DNA from: Lactarius indigo
Taxonomy: Eukaryota; Basidiomycota; Agaricomycetes; Russulales; Russulaceae
Assembly: GCA_025766275.1 (NCBI GenBank)
Contig: JAFKAC010000025.1
Span: forward strand, 186,001-250,000
Direction of reading: 5' to 3'
DNA: 64,000 nucleotides
The position numbers were made by a program, and so were the translations under genes. Numbering within the stretch: the first letter of the stretch is position 1; every line of letters starts with the position of its first letter. The notes under the pieces are model-generated. The model searched no databases. It had not been told where the DNA came from and worked only from the letters and a program-made list of their open reading frames with translations. Shown here one piece after another: positions 50,925 to 61,105 of the stretch.

Positions 50925-51436
50925 TGTCACGTCTCGGACTTTCGGTATTGTGGAACGACGCGTAGGACCCTTACTGTACCGGTTGCAACTACGGCGGTAA
51001 GGTAGATTAGTTGCGGACTTACTTACGGTGATACGGTAGTGCGATAGGCGATAGGACCTTGATAGCTGACTGATGACCAACGCCACTAGTACTGGTACTA
51101 GTAGTATTAGGGTTCGAGTTGTTTCTGCGATACGTTGGACGCTACTATACTGTGACTCATAGCAGCGCTTGTAAGCCTGCTCGATATGTATTTAACCTGT
51201 CTTGCGAAGACCAAGATACGCCATCTTGGTCTTCTTGAATCGTCACTTGCTTCTCTCTCTCTCTCTCTCTCCTCTCTCTCTTCATCTCAGCTTTTCTCAT
51301 CGCGTCCTTCGTGTACAGTGCACCTTCGAGTGTTCACTAGTGTCTCTACTTGGGCCTTCGCGCCTTCAAGGAGTTTTGCTAAGTTGTTACCGCCTCTATC
51401 GAGCTCAAGTCGAGCTAACGTCGTGACGACGTTACA
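50925..51436 (+). repeat. E2 5' LTR
   Basis: 512 bp, TGTCACG to GTTACA. TATTTAA at 51189-51195, predicted RNA start ATCTTGGTCTT at 51223, with the same 34-base spacing as in E1. A CT microsatellite follows (about 51250-51285). Terminal hairpin TAACGTCG-TGA-CGACGTTA. Confidence 0.93.
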
Positions 51437-51438
51437 TT

Positions 51439-51449
51439 AAGACCAAGAT
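51439..51449 (+). other. E2 self-primer binding site
   Basis: AAGACCAAGAT, two bases after the LTR, exact complement of 51223-51233. The pairing ends at 11 bases on both sides, as in Tf1 self-priming. Confidence 0.7.
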
Positions 51450-51455
51450 ACCACG

Positions 51456-53522
51456 GTGGCCGTAACAACAAGAGACCAGTGGACGAGCTTTCGTCCATAT
51501 TCGCTCTCAAGAAGAGGGGAACGTAACGTGCCCACGCGCTTTCTACAAGCCGCTAGTTGGAGGGAAAGACAAGAAGAAACCGGATATTTCGTGGAATTCA
51601 ACGGACCTAGTAGGTTCCGACCAGTTGAGTTTAACTTCGATCACTTGTGTTGGACGGAGGTTACGTGGAACCCTATAGAATCCCATTGGGACGTCATACG
51701 ACCAGCAGGACCCAGATACCAGTGCGATATTGACGCCCGAGAACTTAACAGCAGGGCAGATTGGGGCCCCATTGACGGGCAAGTACGAGAACACTCCACT
51801 GGAGAGGTGATATCGGAAGAAGAAGAAGAACAAAGCCAAGACGAAAGTGAAGGACGAGAACCAAATCAAACAGAAACTAGTGGAGGAGCAATACAAGATC
51901 TCCTTATCGAACGAGCTGAGTCCGCACACATTACCGAACCAGAGCCAATTCATATCCGATCACCAGCCATTATGGCAACCATCACAAGGGCCATGGAAGA
52001 AGTCGCGATCGAAGAAACGAGCGCAATACGAGAAGAAGCACGGGAGATCTTCATGCCTATCAACCCCGAGACCGGTGTACGAATGACGGCCGACGACGCC
52101 GCCATCTTTCGAGCAATAGGGTCAGATCGAGGAGACCCCCCATCTGGGCGGCAACCCGCACTCGACCTCCCACCAGGAACAGGCGGACCAGGCGGAGACC
52201 CGCCTCCGCCACCAGGGGGAGGCATCCCGTTCGACTTACGACGAACCGAGCCACCAAGAATGCCACCCACAGGGCCACCGGGGGGTGGAGGAGGTGGAGG
52301 AGGTGGAGGCGGCGCCGGGGGCACCGGAGGGGGAGGACATCACAACGAAAAACTAACCGGCGAGCCACCTTCTATCTTTGACGGAGACAGACTCAAAGTA
52401 GACCAATTTCTGACGCAGTGGCACGTCTACTGGGGCATGAATCTAGATGCCCCCATCATGCGCAACGACTACAGAAGATGCCTTCTGTTTCTCTCCTACA
52501 TCAAGGGCGGAGCAGTCAGTGAATGGGTCTTATCCTTCCTGAACTGGCTCAACAGGCAAATACAACGAGGAATCAGCCCCTATACTCGAGATTTATGGGA
52601 CGCCGTGGCTGACGGATTCAGTCAGAGGTTCGAAAACACCCTCGAAAGAGAACAGGCCCAGGCCATACTACGAAAGGGTTTCAAAATGATAGGAGAGGAC
52701 GTTGACAAGTACGTCAATGACTTCGAACAGCTCGCACGGAAGGCTCACTACCGCCTCAACGAACCCCAAACCATCGACCTCTTCACGTCGGGTCTACCCA
52801 AGGAACTATTCAAAAACGCGTTCCAGTTTGACGACCCTGTTACTTTCGACGACTGGAAGCGGGCGGTTCTCAAGCGACAGAAGAACTATATCCACCTCAA
52901 GGCGCGACTCAATGAATACAAAAATACAACAACGCAACCGAAAAAGCAAGGCGGCAATGCAGGGTGGACACTCCCACAGAACCTGCCGCAAACCAACCCG
53001 TGGGCAATGGACACCTCAGCCGATCGTGCAAAGGTGAGACTCGCCGGGTCCGAAGATATCGATTTCAACAAACTACCACACCACGACTGGCCCACACCAC
53101 CATTCCCGCCGAGAGGAGGACCGGGAGCCCGGGGACGAGGAAGAGGAGGATCTCGACGAGATCTAAGGAACGTCCTTTGTTATAATTGTCACGCTCCTGG
53201 CCACCTCTCACGAAATTGCCCATATCCGCGTACACAGCATCAATGGCCGGCTGCCCCATCCAGCAGCCGTATGACCGAAACAACGGGATATCCTCAAGGA
53301 CCCGTCTCACAATACGCACCATCGCAGTACGCGCCGTCATTGGCCGGGTACATGTCGCCAGCGCCAAGCGTAACACCCGCACCCCAAATCAACGCGGCAA
53401 GCACGAAGACAGCGGGAGAACAAGCAAAGGAGTGGCTCACGCAGGTGGCCAACAGTACGGATGAAGTAAAAGATCTTATACTTCAAGATCTGTGGGGAAA
53501 AGAGGGTTTTCGGGACGCCTGA
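51456..53522 (+). CDS. E2 Gag polyprotein
   Basis: 688 codons from GTG 51456 to TGA 53520-53522. No ATG occurs upstream, and the first ATG in the frame is at 51972, which would give a 516-residue Gag. The N-terminal ~130 residues are conserved in E1 (FVEFNGP, FNFDHLCW), so the region before the ATG appears to be coding. The GTG has A at -3 and G at +4. Then come a Gly/Pro-rich linker (about residues 245-295), a capsid-like region from EKLTGEPPSIFDG, and a zinc knuckle CYNCHAPGHLSRNC (~575). It ends just after the frameshift site. Whether initiation is at GTG, at the ATG or at both is open. Confidence 0.82.
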   Translation: MAVTTRDQWTSFRPYSLSRRGERNVPTRFLQAASWRERQEETGYFVEFNGPSRFRPVEFNFDHLCWTEVTWNPIESHWDVIRPAGPRYQCDIDARELNSRADWGPIDGQVREHSTGEVISEEEEEQSQDESEGREPNQTETSGGAIQDLLIERAESAHITEPEPIHIRSPAIMATITRAMEEVAIEETSAIREEAREIFMPINPETGVRMTADDAAIFRAIGSDRGDPPSGRQPALDLPPGTGGPGGDPPPPPGGGIPFDLRRTEPPRMPPTGPPGGGGGGGGGGGAGGTGGGGHHNEKLTGEPPSIFDGDRLKVDQFLTQWHVYWGMNLDAPIMRNDYRRCLLFLSYIKGGAVSEWVLSFLNWLNRQIQRGISPYTRDLWDAVADGFSQRFENTLEREQAQAILRKGFKMIGEDVDKYVNDFEQLARKAHYRLNEPQTIDLFTSGLPKELFKNAFQFDDPVTFDDWKRAVLKRQKNYIHLKARLNEYKNTTTQPKKQGGNAGWTLPQNLPQTNPWAMDTSADRAKVRLAGSEDIDFNKLPHHDWPTPPFPPRGGPGARGRGRGGSRRDLRNVLCYNCHAPGHLSRNCPYPRTQHQWPAAPSSSRMTETTGYPQGPVSQYAPSQYAPSLAGYMSPAPSVTPAPQINAASTKTAGEQAKEWLTQVANSTDEVKDLILQDLWGKEGFRDA
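53495..53501 (+). promoter_or_regulatory. E2 gag-pol -1 frameshift heptamer
   Basis: G GGA AAA in the gag frame, eight codons before the gag stop region; pol is open in the -1 frame through this point. Conserved with E1. Confidence 0.65.
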
Positions 53523-56500
53523 ACCCGTCAGTCTGGGTGAGGGCTCTTCAATGTAATTCTGTAATTGTGACAACGCGCTACCGATCCATGCGAATTCCAG
53601 TAACTGTCCGTACGAATTACCAAACGACTGAAACAAAGGCGCTGGTCGACTCTGGCGCAACCGACAACTTTATCCGACCCAGCTTGGCAAAACGGGCCGG
53701 CATCCAGACACAACTACTACACACGCCCCGCAAGATATGGAACATAGACAACACGGAAAACAAAGCTGGGTTAATCACTCATTACGTTAACCTAGAAGTG
53801 AAAACACGAGGACAGATAAAACAAATGACCTTCCTGGTCACCGATCTGGGAAGCGAAGATATGGTACTAGGGTACCCATGGCTGAGCGCATTCGAACCAA
53901 CAATCAGCTGGGCCACCGCCACCATGCATCCCGACATGCAGCCAGTCGTACTGGCAACTACGGAAGCGCTGCTGTCACCAACAACCCTTCGAGCCCTTAT
54001 TGTGGCCGAAAAAGAAGACATCGTACAAGAACTAGAAGAAGAAACGTTCGCCAGGGCTACCACCTCGACGGAGTTAGCCATACAAGCGAAACAACAACAG
54101 ACGGCGGCAGTACTCCCGGACGAGTACACCTCGTTTAGCAAACTCTTCAACGAGCAAGCCTCGCATCGTTTTCCCCCGGCCAGACCATGGGACCATGCGA
54201 TAGACTTCAAACCATCCGCGCCGGCCGCCATAGACTGCAAAATCTACCCCATGACACAAAAAGAAGAAGAAGAACTCAAGGAATTCCTGGAAGAAAAATT
54301 GAAGCAGGGATACTTACGCCCCTCCATCTCTCCGTACGCATCGTCCTTTTTCTTCATTAAAAAGAAGGACGGAAAACTACGACCGGTACAGGACTATCGT
54401 GTCATCAACTCCCACACCATTCGCAACCAATACCCGCTACCACTAATACAAGACCTCATCCTTGACCTCAGCAACGCCCACATCTATACGAAGCTTGACA
54501 TCCGATGGGGCTATAACAACATACGCATTCGCGACGGCGATCAGGAAAAGGCCGTGTTCAAAACCAAATTTGGCCTCTTCGAACCTACTGTCATGTTCTT
54601 TGGGCTCACCAACTCCCCTGCCACCTTTCAGGCCATGATGAACCATATCTATCGGGATACGATAGCGAAGCACGAGCGACTGGGCACCACCATACGCGTA
54701 TACATGGACGATATTGGTATCGCCACTCATTTTGACCACGATTTAGCGGCCCATGTAAACGCCGTCCGCGATGTTTTGCGCGTTGCAGAGGAACACGACC
54801 TCTACTTCAAACTCGAAAAGTGCTTGTTTCATCAACCGCGGATGGATTACCTGGGGGTAATCCTTGAGAGGGGGGTGACCCGGATGGACCCTGTAAAAGT
54901 TCAGGGTATCAGAGACTGGCCGACGCCGACAAAAGTCAAAGACGTCCGTTCGTTCCTCGGCTTCTGTAACTTTTACAGACTTTTTATCCGCGGTTTTGCA
55001 ACTCACGCCAAGCCACTTACCAAACTGACACGGAAGGACGAAGAATGGCGATGGACCAAAGAAGAAGAAAAAGCGTTCAATACCCTAAAGCGTCTTGTGA
55101 CGGAAGAACCGGTGCTAGCACACCCCGTCCTTCAAGACCCATTCGAATTGGAAGTGGACGCGTCGGGCTACGCGGTGGGAGCCGTATTACTACAAAAGAA
55201 GGCTGACGGCAAGCGACACCCCATAGGTTACTACTCGGCGACGCTTTCCGAAGCCGAAAGAAACTACGACATCTATGACCTAGAATTGCTCGCAATAGTC
55301 AAAGCCCTGCGGAACTGGCGGCCACTCCTCGCAGGCGCCCCCCACAAGATCAAAATCTATTCGGATCACTTAAACCTACAATACTGGAAGTCACCACAGA
55401 AGATTAGCAGACGGGTCGCTAGGGAAGTACTTGAACTCTCCGAATACGACTTCGAGATTCACCATATCAAGGGAAAGAATAACGGAAGGGCAGACGCCTT
55501 GTCGAGGCGACCAGACTACGACCAAGGAGCCGGAGACAACAGCGAAGTGGTAGTTCTACCCCCCGAGGTTTTCGTACGAACCCTCAACACCGCGCGCACC
55601 TTCATCGCAAATCCAAATCTGCTTCAACCGCGCCACCAGCAGGATGAACAAGTGATCAAGCTATGGGTCGACCCCCACCACCTCAAGAAAATACAAGGAG
55701 AATGGTATAAGGACGGCAGGTTCGTGATCACAGGGCCCGCGTCAACTTACCGTGTGCTAATACATGACCATCACGACTTGCCGATACACGGTCATCCGGG
55801 GATTGCGAGAACTCAACGCATCCTGGAGAGACACTACTGGTGGCCGCGACTCCGGAAGGACGTCTACGAGTATGTGCAGGGCTGTGCAGAATGCCAAAGA
55901 AATAAAGTCAACACGAGACCCATACGAGCCGCGCTGCATCCCATTACGCCAATACTAGAAGCCATGCCGTTCCACACAGTGGCGGTAGACTTCATCACCA
56001 AGCTTCCCGTGTCCAGGGGATGCGACAGCATATTAACTATCACCGATCACGACTGCAGCAAGGCCTCCGTCTTCATCCCGTGTCGAGAAGAGATTACCGC
56101 AGAAGAAACGGCGAATCTGTATGTCGCCCACGTATTCAAACGCTTCGGACTACCGCGCAAAATAATAAGCGACCGCGACCCCCGTTTCACATCCAAGTTT
56201 ACCAGAGAAGTATGCCGTGTTCTGGGAATCCAGCAGAATATATCAACCGCATACCATCCGCGTACTGACGGGCAGTCCAAACAAACTAACCAGTGGTTGG
56301 AACAGTACCTACGCTTCTGGGTAAATGAGCGGCAAGATAACTGGGCGACGTATCTGCCAATCGCCGAATTTGCGCATAACAATTGGCCACACGAACACAC
56401 CAAGGAATCGCCGTTCCAACTTCTGATGGGGTACAACCCACAAGCGGATTGGACGGATAAGCCCTCTCCTATCCCTCTCGCCACCGCGCGACTAACACAG

Positions 56501-58225
56501 CTGAAAGAAGCTAGAAGCGACGCCCAACGCCTTATAAAAAAGGCGCAGGAGTCGTGGGTGCGTAACAAAGATACGCCCAAATTCAACATCAACGACCTCG
56601 TGTGGCTCGAAGGCAAGCATCTTCGAACCAATCAGCCTACGGCAAAATTGGCGGCGCGACGCCACGGACCCTTTCGGGTGATACAGGTGATGTCCCCTTA
56701 CAACTATCGATTAGAACTTCCCACGCAGTGGAGCATCCACCCAGTGTTTCACATCGATCTTCTCACCCCGTACAAACAAACTCCTTTACACGGGGAAAAC
56801 TTCACACGACCACCGCCAGAGCTGATAGATGGAGAGGAGGAATACGAGGTCGAGGCCATTCTAGACGCTCGGCACTTCGGCAGGGGAAGACGCCTCCAAT
56901 ATCTGATCAAATGGAAGGGGTATCCGGACTCGGAGAACCAGTGGGTCAACAAGGACGACGTCTTTGCGCCCGAGGCACTCCGCCTGTATCAGGAAACGCA
57001 AACCCACGGCAAAGGAGATAAAATAGGGGTCGCTTGGACAGAGGACAGTCATCCTTCCTTCCTTCGCTCTACCACCTCTCATATGCCTACTTCCCCTCTG
57101 CGACATGTCACCCAAGCGATCCTCCTCGACTCCCTCGCACAAGACGCCCGTGCCCTCTTGGCTGAGGACGACGACACCGAGGTACCCAACCCTCAAATCA
57201 CCCCATGGACACCTCTTAGACCAGCGGAGGGGCCCATCACCGCTCAAGAATGGGCCCACGTCATCAGCCGATTCCCCGATCCAACCACCACTCCAGACGG
57301 AGGGGTCGTCCACGTCTTCCGAGACGAACAGGGGCAGCGCGAACCGATCGCCGCTATCCCCCCAAGCGACGACCTCATCGGCGTTCGCGGAGTTTTCACG
57401 AGCGACGACCAGCGTTCAAGCGCTGATGGAGTACGAGCTGGAGGGGTGGAAGAGAGTAGCGGCGGAGTGGCAGAAGGAACAGCTGGACTCAGCCGCGGCC
57501 CGACTGAGGGAGATGCGCGAGCGGCGGCAGCGATGGAGGCTGCTGAGGCTGGCCATGACGACGACGATTACTACCCGGCACGCCACGCCTTCCTTCGAAC
57601 GAAAAGCGACCCTACTAATCCCCTCATCACGCCCTGGCTCGTCTACACCGACGGGTCCCCCATGTATCGAGGACGTGTGCGTGTGCCCGGCGCCGCCGAT
57701 CATCGTCCGTTCACCGCCGCCGACGACCCCGCGCATGTCATTGCGCCTGAGGGGTTCCGGGCGAACCGACGACCCCATCACATTCGATACCCCATCACCG
57801 GGCCCGATGGAGTAGAGCGAGACGCCTCACACGTTCAAATCATCGGAGGGGCCGATCCCCTCATATTAGGAGTCATACCGGGGTCGCCGCACGTCTACGG
57901 TAAGCCCTTCTACGCCGAGCCGCACGTATCTGCCGCTCGTCGCCCCACATACCCGCACGAGGACCTGGTCGTCTTCGAAGCAGACCGCATCACCGACCGG
58001 GCCCTCAACCGTATCAACGATGAGTCACTCACGGCTGAGGTTACGCGCTTCCGCGCGGCCAGCTACGAGCTAGACCGACTCCGCGCCCGCGTGGCCCAAC
58101 TCCGCGCCATGATCGAGTGCGCGCAGGACGACCGCCGCGACTCCATTTATCGCTTGGAGCGCGCCACGGCGCTCGAACGCATCGCCGACGAACAACGCGA
58201 CTGGCCGGCGAGGGACTTTCGGTGA
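53502..58225 (+). CDS. E2 Pol: protease, RT, RNase H, integrase (E to K), chromodomain, C-terminal extension
   Basis: About 1575 residues, expressed by -1 frameshift from gag. Protease ALVDSGATDNF, RT YMDD (~54700), RNase H LEVDASGY and YSDHLNLQ, integrase zinc finger (HDLPIHGHPG ... CAECQRNK). The DDE core has D (AVDFI) and D (SDRDPRF), but the third residue, 35 residues further on, is Lys (AAA, 56279-56281, DGQSKQTN); E1 has Glu there (DGQSERTN). The chromodomain (YLIKWKGYPDSENQWV) follows near 56900. The last ~400 residues form an extension shared with E1, ending in a charged helical segment. The integrase change should abolish strand transfer. Confidence 0.9.
57105..57815 (+). other. overlapping +1-frame ORF inside E2 pol
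   Basis: 236 codons from ATG, same relative frame and start as 32516-33190 in E1. It includes a helix-like segment RVAAEWQKEQL ... RERRQR (about 57440-57535) that matches the E1 counterpart. Translation is not shown. Confidence 0.35.
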
Positions 58226-58254
58226 GTCGGGGTCTCACGCTGAGAAGGGGGTGA

Positions 58255-58766
58255 TGTCACGTCTCGGACTTTCGGTATTGTGGAACGACGCGTAGGACCC
58301 TTACTGTACCGGTTGCAACTACGGCGGTAAGGTAGATTAGTTGCGGACTTACTTACGGTGATACGGTAGTGCGATAGGCGATAGGACCTTGATAGCTGAC
58401 TGATGACCAACGCCACTAGTACTGGTACTAGTAGTATTAGGGTTCGAGTTGTTTCTGCGATACGTTGGACGCTACTATACTGTGACTCATAGCAGCGCTT
58501 GTAAGCCTGCTCGATATGTATTTAACCTGTCTTGCGAAGACCAAGATACGCCATCTTGGTCTTCTTGAATCGTCACTTGCTTCTCTCTCTCTCTCTCTCT
58601 CCTCTCTCTCTTCATCTCAGCTTTTCTCATCGCGTCCTTCGTGTACAGTGCACCTTCGAGTGTTCACTAGTGTCTCTACTTGGGCCTTCGCGCCTTCAAG
58701 GAGTTTTGCTAAGTTGTTACCGCCTCTATCGAGCTCAAGTCGAGCTAACGTCGTGACGACGTTACA
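58255..58766 (+). repeat. E2 3' LTR
   Basis: 512 bp, no difference from the 5' LTR seen by eye. Followed by AGCTA and the continuation of E3 ORF1. Confidence 0.93.
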
Positions 58767-59991
58767 AGCTACCAGTCAGAGTTCGACAACCAAGGTAGCC
58801 CCCTTGACTTTTCCCGCGCCTCCCCTGTCCCCTCCACCTCTGCTGTCCACATCGACAGCCTTCGCTTCACCGCCCCCTACACCCCCGCCACCTTCGGTGG
58901 TGACGAGCCCCCTGCCCCTGTTGCCCTCGTTCGGGACGCAACCCCCAAACTAGTTTACCCCTACGCCCCGGCTGAAGAAGCCACTCCTCGTCCGTCCCCT
59001 CGTCCCCTATCCCCCAGTACCGCCCAGTTCTACGAAGAGGTCCTCGAGATCATCGACCTCAACGGGAACACCATCTCCTTGTCCCCCGAACCCCGCGCCG
59101 AGTCTGCGCCCCCCCTCCGAGTTCCGACCCCCCGCCCCTCTGTCTCCCTGCGTGGCTCTCCTTCGCCACCTCCTGTTCTTCCTCCGACTCCTCGTCGCTC
59201 TTCGTCTCCTGTTCCGGTCCCCTCCCGCCTTGCAACCCCCGACTCGCCGATTAACTACGAGCGAGTAGCTGACCAAGGCCCCGTTTTCCCTCCGGCTCCC
59301 CACCCCGACCAGGAGAACCTCCCCCCCCTCGGCCCTACTGCCTATCAGGCCCCCCCTTGCCTCCTTTCCCAAGGAGAACACCCCCACCAATATATCTCCG
59401 TCATCACCCCCCAAGGAGAATCTTGGCGGCCCGCTTCCACGACCCTCCGGGAACTGATTAGTAAAGTTCCCCTCGCCACCTCACTCGCTAATTTTCCCCC
59501 AGTTTTTCCTTCTGTTACCCCCTTCCGTCTTCTTCCCCCTCGCGTCTATACCCTTTTCCCGCGCGTTGTTGACCCCGCTCAACACCCCGACTTCCCGCCC
59601 TTGTACATTTGCTCCAAGGCCATCTACGACCTTCCCTCCCCTGACACCCCCCTCGGGACTATCCGCTACGACTTCAGGGAAGGCCTGAGACGTGCTTTCA
59701 CCCCCCTTGCCAATATCCACAGGGCAGGATACATCGACTCTCTAGTAACCCTAGAGATCCAGGACTTCTTGGACGGGAGGATTGTGACCACTTACGGACA
59801 CTTACGTTTCGCTTTTGACGGACAGATCTACACTTACCACCAGGCCTATTTCTTTGAGGACTTGGTTCGTTCTGCCCCTCACCTTCTTGCTTACTGTCTT
59901 TCGCCTCGTATTCCTGCCGACCCCTTTAGTTTCATTTCCACTTTCCCCGACAACCAGCCACTTTAGATAAGTGGTTATATATTTGCCTTGT

Positions 59992-60075
59992 CTTGAAACG
60001 AGTGTTTTAAGTGCAACGCAAAGTAAGTAAGTGTTTACTTATTTGGGTTTTGGACTTAAATCGAGTGATTTAAGT
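59992..60075 (+). other. two GAGT-loop hairpins and a predicted 52-base intron before E3 ORF2
   Basis: Hairpin 1: CTTGAAAC-GAGT-GTTTTAAG (59992-60011, one G:T pair). Hairpin 2: ACTTAAATC-GAGT-GATTTAAGT (60054-60075, nine perfect pairs). Between them GTAAGTAAG at 60023 and TTTAAG ending at 60074 define a candidate intron; its removal joins CAAA to TGCCGCC and creates ATG for ORF2. The acceptor lies inside the second stem. Confidence 0.5.
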
Positions 60076-61057
60076 GCCGCCTTCTACTCCATTTACCTTC
60101 AACTTACCTGAAGGACAAAGGCTTGCACGAGCCCAAGTTAACTTTGAGACCCACAGGCAGCGGCAACTTGACCGTTATTACCCCGTCACTTCCACTTACG
60201 ACCTCATCGATAACCCCCGTCTTGACTGTTGGACAGAACCCCCCACCGCCTTACGTACCCTTATCGACCTCTTTGACTTTGGAGAAGTCATTCCCGAAAG
60301 GGTTTACCACGAGTTTATTGACGACCTTTCTGAAGTCGTCAAGGCTGCCGACGAACAACTCCTCTATTGGCACCTTTCAAACTCCGTCTCTGCCACCAAC
60401 CATCCAACAGACCAACTCCTAGTGTGGGCCAAAAGCGACTATCTTTGGTTTGTCCACGTTCCCCCTCGACGAGACCACTACATTCGGCAACTAGAAGACG
60501 GTTTCTCCCTCCATTACGTTGACAGACTCCGCCTCACGTACCAGGAAATACAGATTTCCTTTCAAGAACTCCGAGTAATCATCCACCCCGACTCCGCCCC
60601 CCGTCTAGTCATCTCCGACAGTTCGGAACTCACTTATTCCTTCGCCACCTCTGTGTGGGAAACTAACCTGTCCAATCCCGACCGAAACCTTGTCAACCCC
60701 AGTGTCTGGCACTACCCCCCTTCTACCTCTGACGACCCAGAGTTAGTTTCAATTCTCAACGCTAGAGAAACCTTCCGAACTCCGCCCCTGCTTCGCCGAA
60801 TTGCAGATCGGCTTCCCCCTAGTTCCCCTGAAACTGAAGACGAATCTTCAGACTCCGATGTCTCCCTGCATAACGGAGATACCAACCAGCCGCCTAGTCC
60901 TAACGACGGTTGGGGACCAACTCTGACCTCAGGCCCCTGTTGGTGCTCTCAAGAAGTCTGCACCTGTGGTTATCGTCCCGACACCCCCCTGACACCCCCC
61001 AACGTAGTGTTGTGGTCCCCTGGAGTTAACTATCTACCTTATAGAGAAAAGGACTAG
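60075..61057 (+). CDS. E3 ORF2, unknown protein
   Basis: 327 codons, no in-frame ATG. The frame is preceded by G of a predicted acceptor (TTTAAG|TG), so a spliced A|TG-CCG-CCT would be the start. The protein is rich in Tyr, Trp and Asp in its first two thirds, then has an acidic Ser-rich stretch (ETEDESSDSD) and a Cys cluster CWCSQEVCTCGY near the C-terminus. No family is recognised. Long open frame, normal amino-acid mix and position before gag argue that it is real. Confidence 0.5.
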
Positions 61058-61066
61058 ATAGTATAG

Positions 61067-61105
61067 ATTGTCAAGATAAATTTTACGAGTGTAAAATTTG
61101 ACAAT
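61067..61105 (+). other. GAGT-loop hairpin before E3 ORF3
   Basis: Arms ATTGTCA + AATTTTAC (61067-61073, 61079-61086) pair with GTAAAATT + TGACAAT (61091-61105) around the loop GAGT; five bases bulge on the left arm. 15 base pairs in all. Confidence 0.6.

Larger units (their letters stand above)
50920..58771 (+). mobile_element. Ty3/gypsy chromodomain retrotransposon E2 (complete, recent)
   Basis: Two 512-bp LTRs (50925-51436, 58255-58766) that appear identical, with target duplication AGCTA (50920-50924, 58767-58771) in ORF1 of E3. Gag and Pol frames are both open. Primer site AAGACCAAGAT at 51439-51449 is complementary to the predicted RNA start at 51223-51233. A polypurine tract GAGAAGGGGGTGA precedes the 3' LTR. 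It is a sister of E1 with substantial protein divergence. The third catalytic residue of integrase is changed. Confidence 0.93.
50858..59966 (+). pseudogene. E3 ORF1, unknown protein, split by retrotransposon E2
   Basis: About 415 codons in two pieces (50858-50924 and 58772-59966), joined in frame when E2 and one AGCTA are removed. The N-terminal half is rich in Pro and Ser; the C-terminal half (from about 59380) looks like a folded domain with aromatic residues and ends FPDNQPL. No methionine codon occurs in it; the start would be the spliced A|TG before ACT-GAC. No domain is recognised. It could be a Gag-like or accessory protein. Its TAG stop (59964-59966) lies in the loop of a 6-bp hairpin, CCACTT/AAGTGG. 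Confidence 0.6.

Noticed and set aside
51250..51285. CT-dinucleotide run in the E2 LTR
   Set aside because: Simple microsatellite within the leader; identical in both LTRs because they are copies.
60023..60074. Fusion of E3 ORF1 and ORF2 by an intron
   Set aside because: No acceptable donor was found near the end of ORF1 in the required frame.
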